A DNA stretch of 64,000 nucleotides from contig NZ_JAKLOY010000012.1 in the NCBI RefSeq assembly GCF_023652955.1, positions 88,713 through 152,712 on the forward strand, written 5' to 3'. A model generated the notes under the pieces. That model worked only from the letters and a program-made list of their open reading frames with translations, was not told the origin of the DNA and made no database searches. The translations under genes were made by a program, and so were the position numbers. Positions within the stretch are counted from its first letter, which is position 1, and every line of letters begins with the position of its first letter. Origin of the DNA: Geomonas sp. Red32 (GTDB lineage: Bacteria > Desulfobacterota > Desulfuromonadia > Geobacterales > Geobacteraceae). Shown here piece by piece: positions 8,452 to 16,768 of the stretch.

Positions 8452-9395
8452 GATGGTTTCTCCTTTTTGCGTTCCTTGACGTCCTGCGGGCGCCGGTCGC
8501 GGCGCTGCTGCTTGGCGGCCTGGGCGGCCTTGCCCTTGTCCTGCTGCCCCTGACCCTCGCCCTTGCCCGGCTGCGGCTTCTTCACTTTATCGCTGACCTG
8601 GTCCGGAGTGATCTCGTCGCCGTTCAGGATGACCATGCTGTCGTCGGTGGTTTTGAGGGTGACCGTCCCCTGCAGGACGTTGACCTTGACCACTTCGCCG
8701 TCCACATGGCCGCACTGGACCCTCTTGCCGCACTTGGGAAGCCCCTTTCTCAGGCTGCAGTAGGTGTCGAACTCGTAAGAGAGGCAGCAGAGAAGCCTCC
8801 CGCACTGGCCGGAGATCTTGCTCGGGTTGAGGGCGAGATTCTGCTCCTTGGCCATCTTGACCGAGACCGGCTCGAATTCCCTCAGGTAGGAGGAGCAGCA
8901 AAGCTCCCTGCCGCAGATCCCGATCCCCCCCACCATCTTGGATTCGTCGCGCACCCCGATCTGGCGCATCTCGATCCTCGTATGGAAGGCGTGGGCGAGG
9001 TCCTTGACCAGCTCGCGGAAGTCGACCCGGCCGTCGGCGGTGAAGTAGAAGATGGCCTTGCTCCCGTCGAAGAGGTATTCCACCTTGACGAGCTTCATGT
9101 CCATCCCGCGTTCCTTGATGCGGGTCAGGCAGAACTTGTGGGCTTCCTTTTCCTTGGCGGCGTTGGTGGCCAGGGCGGCGAAATCGGCCGCCTCCGCCAT
9201 CCGCTGGAGCGTCTTGGCCCCTTCCGGCAGCAGCGAGTCGTCGATCTCGATGGGGCCGGCCACCACGTGGCCTATGCTTTTGCCGCGCTCGGTCTCCACG
9301 ATGACCCGGTCCCCCGGTTTCACCTGAAACTTGCCGATCAGGAAGTCGTAGAGCTTGCCCGCCGCGGTGAATTGTATCCGTGCTATCTTTGCCAA
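8448..9395 (-). CDS. ricT: PSP1 domain protein, RicT/YaaT family
   Basis: 315 residues. The N-terminal KPGDRVIVETERGKSIGHV is typical of PSP1. The hallmark cysteine-rich section reads GICGRELCCSSYL, then GQCGRLLCCLSYE, and in Bacillus the homologous cysteines ligate an iron-sulfur cluster in the RicAFT complex. The C-terminal tail (after about 265) is basic, low-complexity and Lys/Gln rich. Translation begins at TTG, with GGAGG five bases upstream. Lying between holB and metG is the conserved context of this family; its role outside Firmicutes is not well established. Confidence 0.85.
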   Translation of the reverse strand: MAKIARIQFTAAGKLYDFLIGKFQVKPGDRVIVETERGKSIGHVVAGPIEIDDSLLPEGAKTLQRMAEAADFAALATNAAKEKEAHKFCLTRIKERGMDMKLVKVEYLFDGSKAIFYFTADGRVDFRELVKDLAHAFHTRIEMRQIGVRDESKMVGGIGICGRELCCSSYLREFEPVSVKMAKEQNLALNPSKISGQCGRLLCCLSYEFDTYCSLRKGLPKCGKRVQCGHVDGEVVKVNVLQGTVTLKTTDDSMVILNGDEITPDQVSDKVKKPQPGKGEGQGQQDKGKAAQAAKQQRRDRRPQDVKERKKEKPS

Positions 9396-9468
9396 AAATC
9401 CTCCATGGTACTGCTGCTGCTTTTACCGGCCGCCTGGCAGCCGGTTGTGGCCGTGAAAGCGGCCGGTG

Positions 9469-10440
9469 CTAGCCGCGCACGCCGCTGGCGAGGTGCATGA
9501 AGAAGACCTCGAGGGCGAGCCGTGCGTTGACGTTGCGGGAGAGAAGCGATCTCAAGTGGACCAGCTGTTCGATCAGTTCCATCACGCTCCCCTCCGATCT
9601 CCGCGACGCCTCGAAGGCAACCAGGTGCTCCAGGTCGGAGTTGGCGAGCCCCTCGGGGATCGAGCGGTAGATCAGGATGTCGCGCAGAAACGACAGGAGC
9701 AGTTCCAGGAACCCCGGGAGCCCCTCCTTGTCGGCGGCCATCTCCTCGGCCGTCTGGAAGAGCGCCTGGATGTCGCGGGTGTTCAGGGCGAGGACCCGGT
9801 TGAGGAAGGCGACCCTTCCCTCCAGCACCCCGTCGGCCCCGATCTCCTTGGCGCGCTTGAGGCTTCCCCCGCACAAGGTGGCCGCCACCCGCGCGGCCTC
9901 GGCCGGGAATCCTTCCCGCACCAGCCGCTCCTCAACGAGCTCGACCGGCAGCGGCTGGAACGCCAGCGACTGGCAGCGCGACTGGATGGTCTGCATGACC
10001 GCCGAGCGCTCGGGCGTGATGAGGATCATCAGCGCGTCGCCCGGGGGCTCCTCGAGGGTCTTCAAAAGCGCGTTCCCCGAGGCCTGATTCAGCTTCTCGG
10101 CACCGTCGATGATGCAGACCTTCTTGGGTGCCTCGAAGGGGCGGTAGGCGAGCTCCTTTTGCAGCTCCCGGATCTGGTCGATCTTGATGAAGGCCCCCTC
10201 CGGCTCCAGGATATGGAGGTCGGGGTGGTGGCCGCTTGCCAGCTTTTTGCAGGAGGGGCAGACTCCGCAGCCGTCCTCCTTGCCGCAGAAGACCGCCTGC
10301 ACGAAGGCGAGGGCCGTCTTTCGCTTCCCGCACCCCTCGATTCCGGAGAAGAGGTAGGCGTGCGAGACCCTCCCCATGGAGATCGAGCGCTTCAGGATGG
10401 AGATGGCGGCGTCCTGGCCGGTGACGTCGGAGAAGGCCAT
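9469..10440 (-). CDS. holB: DNA polymerase III subunit delta'
   Basis: 323-residue clamp-loader subunit. It has the RuvB-like HAYLFSGIEGCGKRKTA segment, with a P-loop whose usual threonine/serine is replaced by RKT. A zinc module of four cysteines (CGKEDGCGVCPSC) follows, then IIDGAEKLNQASGNALLKTLEEPP and the SRC motif in QSRCQSL. The ATG directly abuts the tmk stop, the common tmk-holB pairing. The last 100 residues form the helical collar domain. Confidence 0.93.
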   Translation of the reverse strand: MAFSDVTGQDAAISILKRSISMGRVSHAYLFSGIEGCGKRKTALAFVQAVFCGKEDGCGVCPSCKKLASGHHPDLHILEPEGAFIKIDQIRELQKELAYRPFEAPKKVCIIDGAEKLNQASGNALLKTLEEPPGDALMILITPERSAVMQTIQSRCQSLAFQPLPVELVEERLVREGFPAEAARVAATLCGGSLKRAKEIGADGVLEGRVAFLNRVLALNTRDIQALFQTAEEMAADKEGLPGFLELLLSFLRDILIYRSIPEGLANSDLEHLVAFEASRRSEGSVMELIEQLVHLRSLLSRNVNARLALEVFFMHLASGVRG

Positions 10441-11115
10441 CTAGCGGACCCGGCCTCCGCCGAAGGCGGCCCGGAGCTTGTCGGGGAGACGGGAGGCGAT
10501 GGCGGAGACCAGCACCACCTCGGTCTGCTCCACGCTGCCGGAACCGTCCACCACCACGAAACGGTCGGGATAGGTGGCGGCGAGCCTCAGGTAACCGTCC
10601 CGGACCCGCTCGTGGAAGCGGACCGACTCCAGCTCGAAGCGCTCCTCGCGGGCCCCCGTGGTGCTCTCGATGCGGGCCAGGGCACGGGTGAGACCGACCT
10701 CGACCGGACAATCGATCAAGACGGTGAGCTGCGGCTGGAGGCCGCCGGTGGCAAGCTCGTTCAACTGCCCGATGGTCTCCAGGTTAAGCTCCCGCCCGTA
10801 CCCCTGGTAGGCCATGGTCGCATCGGTGAAACGGTCGCAAAGGACGATGTCGCCGCGCTCCAGTGCCGGCGCGATCACCTCCTGCACGTGCTGGGCGCGT
10901 GCCGCAGCATACAGGAGGAGTTCGGCCAGTGGGACCATGTCCCGGTTCTCGGCGTCCAAAAGGATCGCCCGGATCTTGTCGGCCACCGGGCTTCCCCCCG
11001 GCTCGCGGGTCGCGGTCACCCGTTCCCCGGCCTCCTCGATCCGCTCCTTGAGACGCTTCAGCTGGGTCGTCTTACCGCATCCTTCGACACCTTCGAATGT
11101 AATGAAAAAGGCCAT
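10441..11115 (-). CDS. tmk: Thymidylate kinase
   Basis: 224 residues; phosphorylates dTMP to dTDP. The P-loop FEGVEGCGKTTQ is at residues 8-19. The TREPGGSP motif binds dTMP, and the DRFTDATMAYQGYGR segment carries the DR(F/Y) motif. It is the first gene of the minus-strand operon with holB, the ricT-like gene and metG. It is divergent from rnc, so the 153-bp gap carries both promoters. Confidence 0.95.
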   Translation of the reverse strand: MAFFITFEGVEGCGKTTQLKRLKERIEEAGERVTATREPGGSPVADKIRAILLDAENRDMVPLAELLLYAAARAQHVQEVIAPALERGDIVLCDRFTDATMAYQGYGRELNLETIGQLNELATGGLQPQLTVLIDCPVEVGLTRALARIESTTGAREERFELESVRFHERVRDGYLRLAATYPDRFVVVDGSGSVEQTEVVLVSAIASRLPDKLRAAFGGGRVR

Positions 11116-11209
11116 ATCGACGCTCTCATGATTACGGTGAAAATCGGTAAATTATAGGAGAGGGGGGTGCACAATGCAAGATTTAAATCGACGCAAAGCC
11201 GCATGACTA

Positions 11210-11238
11210 TTGCCATGGCGGGGCCCTTTGGCTATAGT
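11210..11238 (+). promoter_or_regulatory. Sigma-70-type promoter for rnc
   Basis: TTGCCA (11210-11215) and TATAGT (11233-11238) are separated by exactly 17 bp. They lie 30 bp before the rnc start codon, giving a short leader with the GGGGGAG ribosome site. Confidence 0.65.
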
Positions 11239-11268
11239 GGCGCAAACACGGGGGGAGCGGTATTTCTC

Positions 11269-11970
11269 ATGGACAATTCGGAGCACGACAACCTATCGGG
11301 AATCGAGGAGAAGCTCGGCTACCGCTTCAAGACGCGCACCCTGTTGCAGGAGGCGCTGACCCACCGGACTTACGTCAACGAGGCGGGGGGAGGGCGGGAC
11401 AACCAGCGGCTCGAGTTCTTCGGGGACTCGGTGCTCGACTTCCTGCTCTCGGAGATCCTCCTGACCCGTTTCCCCGGCTGCCGGGAAGGTGAGCTGACCC
11501 GTATGAGGGCGGCGCTGGTGGACGAGGTGAGTCTCGGCCGGATCTCGGCGGCCCTCGGCATCGGCTCCGGCCTGAGGCTTGGGCGCGGCGAGGATAAAGG
11601 GGGAGGGCGGGAGAAGCGCTCCCTTTTGGCCGACGCCTTCGAGGCGGTGCTGGCCGCCGTTTACCTGGACGGGGGGATCGAGTCCGCCCGCAGCGTGGTG
11701 AACGGCTGTTTCCTGCCGCTCTTGGATTCCCACGAGACGCTCTCCGGCCGCGACTTCAAGACCGACCTCCAGGAGCGGGCCCGCATCGTGCGGCACGAGC
11801 TCCCGAGCTACCGCCTGAAGGAGATCAGCGGTCCCGACCACGACCGGCGCTTCACGGTGGAGGTCTATCTCGGCGACCAGCGGATGGGGGAGGGGACCGG
11901 AAGGAGCAAGAAGGAGGCCGAGCAGGCCGCCGCCCGGGCCGCGCTCGCCATGATGAAGGGGGAAGGTTGA
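11269..11970 (+). CDS. rnc: Ribonuclease III
   Basis: 233 residues; cleaves double-stranded RNA in rRNA and mRNA processing. The catalytic signature RLEFFGDSVLDFLLSE is in the N-terminal RNase III domain, with the second acidic site in LLADAFEAVLAAVYLDGG. A dsRNA-binding domain occupies about residues 163-230 and ends GTGRSKKEAEQAAARAAL. ATG at 11269 is chosen because GGGGGAG precedes it. Upstream in-frame codons cover the promoter and encode no domain. The stop overlaps the next start (TTGA). Confidence 0.95.
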   Translation: MDNSEHDNLSGIEEKLGYRFKTRTLLQEALTHRTYVNEAGGGRDNQRLEFFGDSVLDFLLSEILLTRFPGCREGELTRMRAALVDEVSLGRISAALGIGSGLRLGRGEDKGGGREKRSLLADAFEAVLAAVYLDGGIESARSVVNGCFLPLLDSHETLSGRDFKTDLQERARIVRHELPSYRLKEISGPDHDRRFTVEVYLGDQRMGEGTGRSKKEAEQAAARAALAMMKGEG

Positions 11971-12992
11971 AACCGGTCCTGGTTCCCTTCTTCATCCCGC
12001 ACCTGGGATGCCCCCATCGCTGCATATTTTGTGACCAGGTGAAGATCGCCGGTGCCCGGAGCGTACTCCCCGATCCCGCCGAACTGCGGGGCCGGATCGC
12101 CGAGTACCGGAGCGCCGCACCGGGAAGGGCGCTGGAGGTTGCCTTCTACGGCGGGACGTTCACCGCGCTTCCTATCGAAGACCAGCGCCGGTTGCTGGAG
12201 CCTCTGCAGCCGCTAATCGCCTGCCGCGAGGTGCAGTCGGTGCGGCTTTCCACCAGGCCGGACGCCATCGATCCCGGCACGGTCTCCTTCCTCCTTTCCA
12301 TGGGGGTTACCACCGTGGAGCTCGGGGTGCAGTCGATGGACGGCCAGGTCCTTACGCGCTCCCGCCGGGGGCACACTGCGGCCGACGTGGAGCGGGCCGT
12401 TTCTCTCCTTGCCGAGGGCGGTGTCTCGGTCGGGATCCAGCTCATGCCGGGACTCCCGGGAGACAGCGAGGAGCGCTCGCTCGCTTCGCTTCGCCGGGTG
12501 CTGGCCCTTTCCCCCTCCTTTCTCAGGATCTATCCCGCCCTGGTCATCGACGGCACCGAGCTGGCCGATCTCTACCTCCGGGGGGAGTACCGTCCGCTCT
12601 CCCTGGACGAGGCGGTCTCGGTCTCGAAGAAGATGCTGACCGCGGCCAGGAAGGCTGGCGTCCCGGTCGTGCGGATGGGGCTGCAGCCGACGGCGGAGCT
12701 GGAGGCGCCGGGAGTGATCCTGGCCGGGCCGTATCACCCCGCCTTCCGGCAGTTGGTGGAGGGGGAGCTGATGTACGATCGAGCCTGTGAGCTCGCCGCC
12801 GGGCTCCCGGCGGGATCGGAGGTTACTTTCGCCGTTTCGCGCGGAAAGGTTTCCGACCTGGTGGGGCAGCGGCGGCTTAACGTAAAGCGGCTTACGGAAC
12901 GGTTCGGGATCCGGGTGGCTGGCGTTAGAGAGGATGACGCGCTGGCCGAAGGGGAGGTTTCCTTGACCGCACGTGAGAGCGAACGAATGTGA
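11967..12992 (+). CDS. Radical SAM protein of the Elp3-like family
   Basis: 341 residues. The radical-SAM cysteines are in [11 protein letters not shown] (CX3CX2C, about residues 14-21). YGGTFTALP and [17 protein letters not shown] resemble the elongator Elp3 N-terminal domain, but no GNAT acetyltransferase domain follows. The C-terminal third is unlike Elp3. A tRNA-modification role is possible but not proven. Translation starts at TTG overlapping the rnc stop by 4 bp, so it is coupled to rnc. Confidence 0.82.
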   Translation: MKPVLVPFFIPHLGCPHRCIFCDQVKIAGARSVLPDPAELRGRIAEYRSAAPGRALEVAFYGGTFTALPIEDQRRLLEPLQPLIACREVQSVRLSTRPDAIDPGTVSFLLSMGVTTVELGVQSMDGQVLTRSRRGHTAADVERAVSLLAEGGVSVGIQLMPGLPGDSEERSLASLRRVLALSPSFLRIYPALVIDGTELADLYLRGEYRPLSLDEAVSVSKKMLTAARKAGVPVVRMGLQPTAELEAPGVILAGPYHPAFRQLVEGELMYDRACELAAGLPAGSEVTFAVSRGKVSDLVGQRRLNVKRLTERFGIRVAGVREDDALAEGEVSLTARESERM

Positions 12993-13104
12993 ACAAGGGG
13001 CGCTTCGGTGTATACTGAGTAGTGCCGTTAATCCCGATAATGCTGTGAAATTGAAGGAGAACGGGCCCGGCCAGTCGGCCCGTATCTATATTGGAGGAAA
13101 ATCT

Positions 13105-13998
13105 ATGTCTCAAGAAACATTCCGTTCCGGGTTCGTCTCCATCGTGGGACGCCCGAACGTTGGCAAGTCCACCCTGCTGAACAGGATCCTCGGCGAGAAG
13201 ATCGTTATCACCTCGGACAAACCCCAGACTACCAGAAACCGCATCCAGGGAATCCATAACGTTACCGGCGGTCAGATCGTCTTCATCGACACCCCCGGCA
13301 TCCATCGCGCCAAGAGCCGCCTCAACAAGTTCATGGTGGAAGAGGCCCTCTCCGCCGTCGAAGGGGTGGACCTGATCCTCTTCCTGGTCGACGGCGGCGC
13401 CGATCCGGCCAAGGAAGCCGGCATGATCAAGGAGGTACTCTCCGGAGTCGCCGTCCCGGTCATCCTGGTACTGAACAAGATCGACCTGATCCCCAAGGGG
13501 GACCTCCTGGAAAGGATGCTCTGCTACGGCGAGTGCTTCCCGTTCAAGGAGATCATCCCCATTTCCGCCATGAGCGGCGACGGCGTCGATCAGCTCGTGC
13601 AGCTCGTCCATGGCCTCCTTCCGGAAGGCCCCTGCTACTTCCCCGAAGACATCCTGACCGACGTCCCGGAGCGCTTCGTGGTGGCCGAAATCATCCGCGA
13701 GAAGATCTTCCGCCTCACCCACGACGAGGTCCCCTATTCGGTGGCGGTCGTGGTGGACAGCTTCAAGGAGCGGGAAAACGGGACGGTAGCCATCTCGGCG
13801 ACCATCAACGTCGAACGCGATTCCCAGAAGGGGATCGTCATCGGGAGGCGCGGTGACATGCTGAAGCGGATCGGGACCCAGGCCCGCCAGGAGATCGAGC
13901 AGCTTCTCGACACCAAGGTCTTCCTGGAGCTCTTCGTCCGGGTGAGCCCGGAGTGGAGCGACAATACCAGGATGCTCAAGGAGTTCGGCTACCAGTAG
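13105..13998 (+). CDS. era: GTPase Era
   Basis: 297 residues; essential GTPase that binds 16S rRNA in 30S maturation. G1 is GRPNVGKS (about 15-22), G3 is DTPG (about 62-65) and G4 is NKID (about 124-127). The C-terminal KH domain carries [15 protein letters not shown]. The ATG at 13105 has a GGAGG site 8 bp upstream; longer in-frame extension is not conserved-looking. The rnc-radical SAM-era order is typical for this lineage. TATACT at 13011-13016 may be the -10 of a separate era promoter. Confidence 0.97.
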   Translation: MSQETFRSGFVSIVGRPNVGKSTLLNRILGEKIVITSDKPQTTRNRIQGIHNVTGGQIVFIDTPGIHRAKSRLNKFMVEEALSAVEGVDLILFLVDGGADPAKEAGMIKEVLSGVAVPVILVLNKIDLIPKGDLLERMLCYGECFPFKEIIPISAMSGDGVDQLVQLVHGLLPEGPCYFPEDILTDVPERFVVAEIIREKIFRLTHDEVPYSVAVVVDSFKERENGTVAISATINVERDSQKGIVIGRRGDMLKRIGTQARQEIEQLLDTKVFLELFVRVSPEWSDNTRMLKEFGYQ

Positions 13999-14300
13999 CC
14001 CCGTAGGGTGGGGCTGTCAGCCCCGCCGCATTGGCCCCTTCTCGTTAAACCTCACGTTGGGCGGCTCGCTCCGGCTGCCTGGAAAACGTTTCATTAAAGA
14101 TGTGACACCGTTCTTAAATATTCAATAAGTCATATGTCAAACGGCGTAGGTGCTTGATTTGCTGTTTAATTTTTTTAAATTAGCATTATATAGTTGGCCT
14201 CGGCCTATTAATTTACTTTTTTTTGACTTTGCGTTTACTGGATAGTAGAGTTGCACGATTTTTCGCTCGACCACACACGGATATTGGAGGAGAAAACGGA
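13999..14300. other. Non-coding region between era and imcH
   Basis: A small GC hairpin (14010-14015 with 14019-14024, GGGGCT-gtc-AGCCCC) directly follows era and may act as a weak terminator. From about 14100 the sequence becomes AT-rich, with runs of T and A. It is likely to hold the imcH promoter, although no unambiguous -35/-10 or -24/-12 pair was found. Confidence 0.5.
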
Positions 14301-15833
14301 ATGGCAATAAGAAAGTATGCCGGCTACGCTTGGAACTTGATCAGTCTCGCCGGTATGGTCCTTGCGGTGACTGCCGCCGGTCTCGACATCGGCTTCCTCG
14401 CGTACGAGGGTATCACCGGTATCGAAAAGCCTTACCTCGGCCTGATGACCTACTTCCTGTTCCCCGGGATGCTCATCGCCGGTCTGGTGCTGGTTCCGCT
14501 CGGCGCCTTCCTGGTCAGGGAGAAGCGCCGCCGGTTCGACAAGGAAGGCCATACCATTCCTCCGTATCCGCGGGTCGACTTCAACGAGCCGCACAAGCGG
14601 CACGTATTCATCTTCTTCATCGTGGCCTCCATCGGCTTCGTGCTGATCGTTTCGGTCGCCTCCCTCAAAGGGTTCGAGTTCACCGAGTCGACCACCTTCT
14701 GCGGCGAACTCTGCCACCAGGTCATGGGTCCCGAGCACACCGCCTGGGCCAACTCCCCGCACGCCAAGGTCAAGTGCGTCGAGTGCCACGTCGGCCCCGG
14801 TGCCGCCTGGTACGTGAAGGCGAAGATCTCCGGCATGAGGCAGCTGTATGCGGTCCTCTTCCACACCTACCCGGCTACCATCGCCACCCCGATCGAGAAC
14901 CTCCGCCCGGCCCGCGATACCTGCGAAGAGTGCCATTGGCCGGAGAAATTCTACTTCGGCCGCCAGAAGGTGTTCTATCACTTCGCACCCAACGAGCAGA
15001 ACACCCCGCGTGAGGTTGACCTCCTGATCAACATCGGCGGCGACCCCAACACCCCGAATGCCAAGGGTATCCACTGGCACATCGGCACCGAGGTCAACTA
15101 CATCGCCACCGACCGCAGGCGCCTGAACATCCCGTACATCTCCGTCAAGGAGAAGGACGGGAAGATCACCGAGTACTTCGACACCGAGAAGGCTCTCTCC
15201 AGGGCCGAGGTCGAGAAGGCCGAGAAACGCCAGATGGACTGCCTCGACTGCCACAACCGTCCGGCCCACATCTACCGCGCCCCGGGCGTCGAGATCGACG
15301 ACAGCTTCGTCCACAAGCGGATCGACTCCTCGCTTCCGTACTTCAAGAAGGTCGCCGTCGAAGTGCTGACCAGGCCGTACAAGGACAAGGAGAGCGCCAA
15401 GGCGACCATCGCCAAGGAGATCCCGGCCTACTACAACCAGAACTACCCGGCTGTGGCCCAGGCCAAGGCAGCCCAGATCAAGCAGGCCGTGGAAGTGGTT
15501 ACCGACATCTACGATCGTAACTTCTTCCCCAACATGCACATCAACTGGAACACCTACCCGAACTACATCGGTCACTTCTACACCCCGGGTTGCTTCCGCT
15601 GCCACGACGGCAAGCACAAGTCTGCCGACGGGCGCGTGATCTCCAAGGACTGCAACCTCTGCCACAAGGTGCTCGGCCAGAAGCAGGAGAACATCCCGGC
15701 CGGTACCCAGGTCAACTCCTTCGTCCACCCGGTCGACATCGGCGACGAGATCATGAAGACCAACTGCAGCGAGTGCCACTCCGCCGGCGGCCAGGACGTC
15801 CCGGGCGGCGAGCACCACGACAAGAAAGAGTAG
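14301..15833 (+). CDS. imcH: Inner-membrane seven-heme NapC/NirT-type cytochrome, ImcH-like quinol oxidase
   Basis: 511 residues. Three predicted transmembrane helices (about 12-34, 46-70, 98-120) are followed by a periplasmic domain with seven heme sites: CGELCH (a CX3CH variant), CVECH, CEECH, CLDCH, CFRCH, CNLCH and CSECH. This matches Geobacter ImcH, the menaquinol-oxidising cytochrome needed for electron transfer to high-potential extracellular acceptors. The first, membrane-proximal heme having a three-residue spacer is usual in this NapC/NirT branch. ATG at 14301 has GGAGGAG upstream and gives the correct N-terminus. It is monocistronic with a strong terminator. Assignment as ImcH rather than a paralog is inferred from heme and helix number. 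Confidence 0.82.
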   Translation: MAIRKYAGYAWNLISLAGMVLAVTAAGLDIGFLAYEGITGIEKPYLGLMTYFLFPGMLIAGLVLVPLGAFLVREKRRRFDKEGHTIPPYPRVDFNEPHKRHVFIFFIVASIGFVLIVSVASLKGFEFTESTTFCGELCHQVMGPEHTAWANSPHAKVKCVECHVGPGAAWYVKAKISGMRQLYAVLFHTYPATIATPIENLRPARDTCEECHWPEKFYFGRQKVFYHFAPNEQNTPREVDLLINIGGDPNTPNAKGIHWHIGTEVNYIATDRRRLNIPYISVKEKDGKITEYFDTEKALSRAEVEKAEKRQMDCLDCHNRPAHIYRAPGVEIDDSFVHKRIDSSLPYFKKVAVEVLTRPYKDKESAKATIAKEIPAYYNQNYPAVAQAKAAQIKQAVEVVTDIYDRNFFPNMHINWNTYPNYIGHFYTPGCFRCHDGKHKSADGRVISKDCNLCHKVLGQKQENIPAGTQVNSFVHPVDIGDEIMKTNCSECHSAGGQDVPGGEHHDKKE

Positions 15834-15863
15834 GGTTTCACCCTGCGCATCACGCATCACTCG

Positions 15864-15895
15864 AAGCCCCCGGCCAAAAGCCGGGGGCTTTTTTT
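15864..15895 (+). terminator. Rho-independent terminator after imcH
   Basis: Perfect 11-bp arms (15864-15874, 15880-15890, AAGCCCCCGGC and complement) enclose a 5-nt A-rich loop and are followed by a run of seven T. Confidence 0.92.
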
Positions 15896-16091
15896 ATCCC
15901 CGCCGCTCCCCCCCCTTCGAATTTCCCCTCGCCCGGCCTCCGGCCATCCTCTCCCCTGAAGGGCGAAGGATTATAGAAATACCAGGGGGGAGGGAGGTTT
16001 GAGGGGAATCGTGCGGCCCTCACCTAATGCCTTGATTTCCTTTACTCGTTGGTGTTATAAGGCTCTAAGCCTTTAGATCCGGAGTCCTACT

Positions 16092-16766
16092 ATGCTCATG
16101 AAAGCTTCCGAGGTGGCCGCGCTGCTCAAAAAGGACGAGAGCGCCGTCGTCAAGTGGATCAAAAAGGAGAAACTGCCGGCGACCATGGTGCGGGGAACCT
16201 ACCGCATCAACCGTGTCGATCTCCTCGAGTGGGCGACCGAGCACGGCGTGACCGTCCCCTCCGAGCTCTTCGCCGCCGCCGAAAACGACCTCAAGCTCCC
16301 GACCCTGGTGGAGGCCCTCGAGGCCGGCGGGGTGCACTGCGGAGTGGCCGGCGACGACAAGTACACCGTTCTCAAAAACGTGGTCTCGCTCCTGAAACTC
16401 CCCCCCCAGATGGACCCCGACTACCTGCTCCAGGTCCTGCTGGCGCGGGAAGCGATGGGGACCACCGCCGTCGGCGACGGCATCGCCATTCCGCATGCCC
16501 GCAACCCCATCCTCCTGCAAAACCGCCCCCAGCCGGCCATCACCCTCTGTTTCCTGGATCATCCCATCGATTTCGGCGCGCTCGACGGGCAGCCGGTACG
16601 GATCCTTTTCCTGCTGACCAGCCCGACCGTCAGGATCCACCTGCACCTCCTCTCCCGGCTGGCCTACGCGCTCCACGACCCGCAATTCCGGGGCACCCTC
16701 AACGCCTGCGATCCCCCGTCGATCCTGGAGGCCGCCCGGCGCTTCGAGAAGGGACTGAGGAGCTAG
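16092..16766 (+). CDS. HTH/excisionase-like DNA-binding domain fused to PTS fructose-type EIIA
   Basis: 224 residues. Residues 1-52 form an excisionase/MerR-like winged helix (MKASEVAALLKKDESAVVKWIKKEKLP, then YRINRVDLLEWA). Residues 65-215 are a PTS EIIA type-2 domain with the phospho-accepting His at about 135 in GIAIPHARNP. The fusion suggests a regulator whose DNA or partner binding responds to phosphorylation by EI/HPr or EIIA-Ntr-type signalling. It ends 2 bp before the first HyfB-like gene, so it heads the energy-complex locus and is likely to regulate it. It is not a sugar transporter component; no EIIB or EIIC is nearby. Confidence 0.8.
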   Translation: MLMKASEVAALLKKDESAVVKWIKKEKLPATMVRGTYRINRVDLLEWATEHGVTVPSELFAAAENDLKLPTLVEALEAGGVHCGVAGDDKYTVLKNVVSLLKLPPQMDPDYLLQVLLAREAMGTTAVGDGIAIPHARNPILLQNRPQPAITLCFLDHPIDFGALDGQPVRILFLLTSPTVRIHLHLLSRLAYALHDPQFRGTLNACDPPSILEAARRFEKGLRS

Positions 16767-16768
16767 CC

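Noticed and set aside
14235..15860. 541-residue frame antisense to imcH
   Set aside because: Val/Leu/Asp-rich shadow of the heme protein, with no motif.
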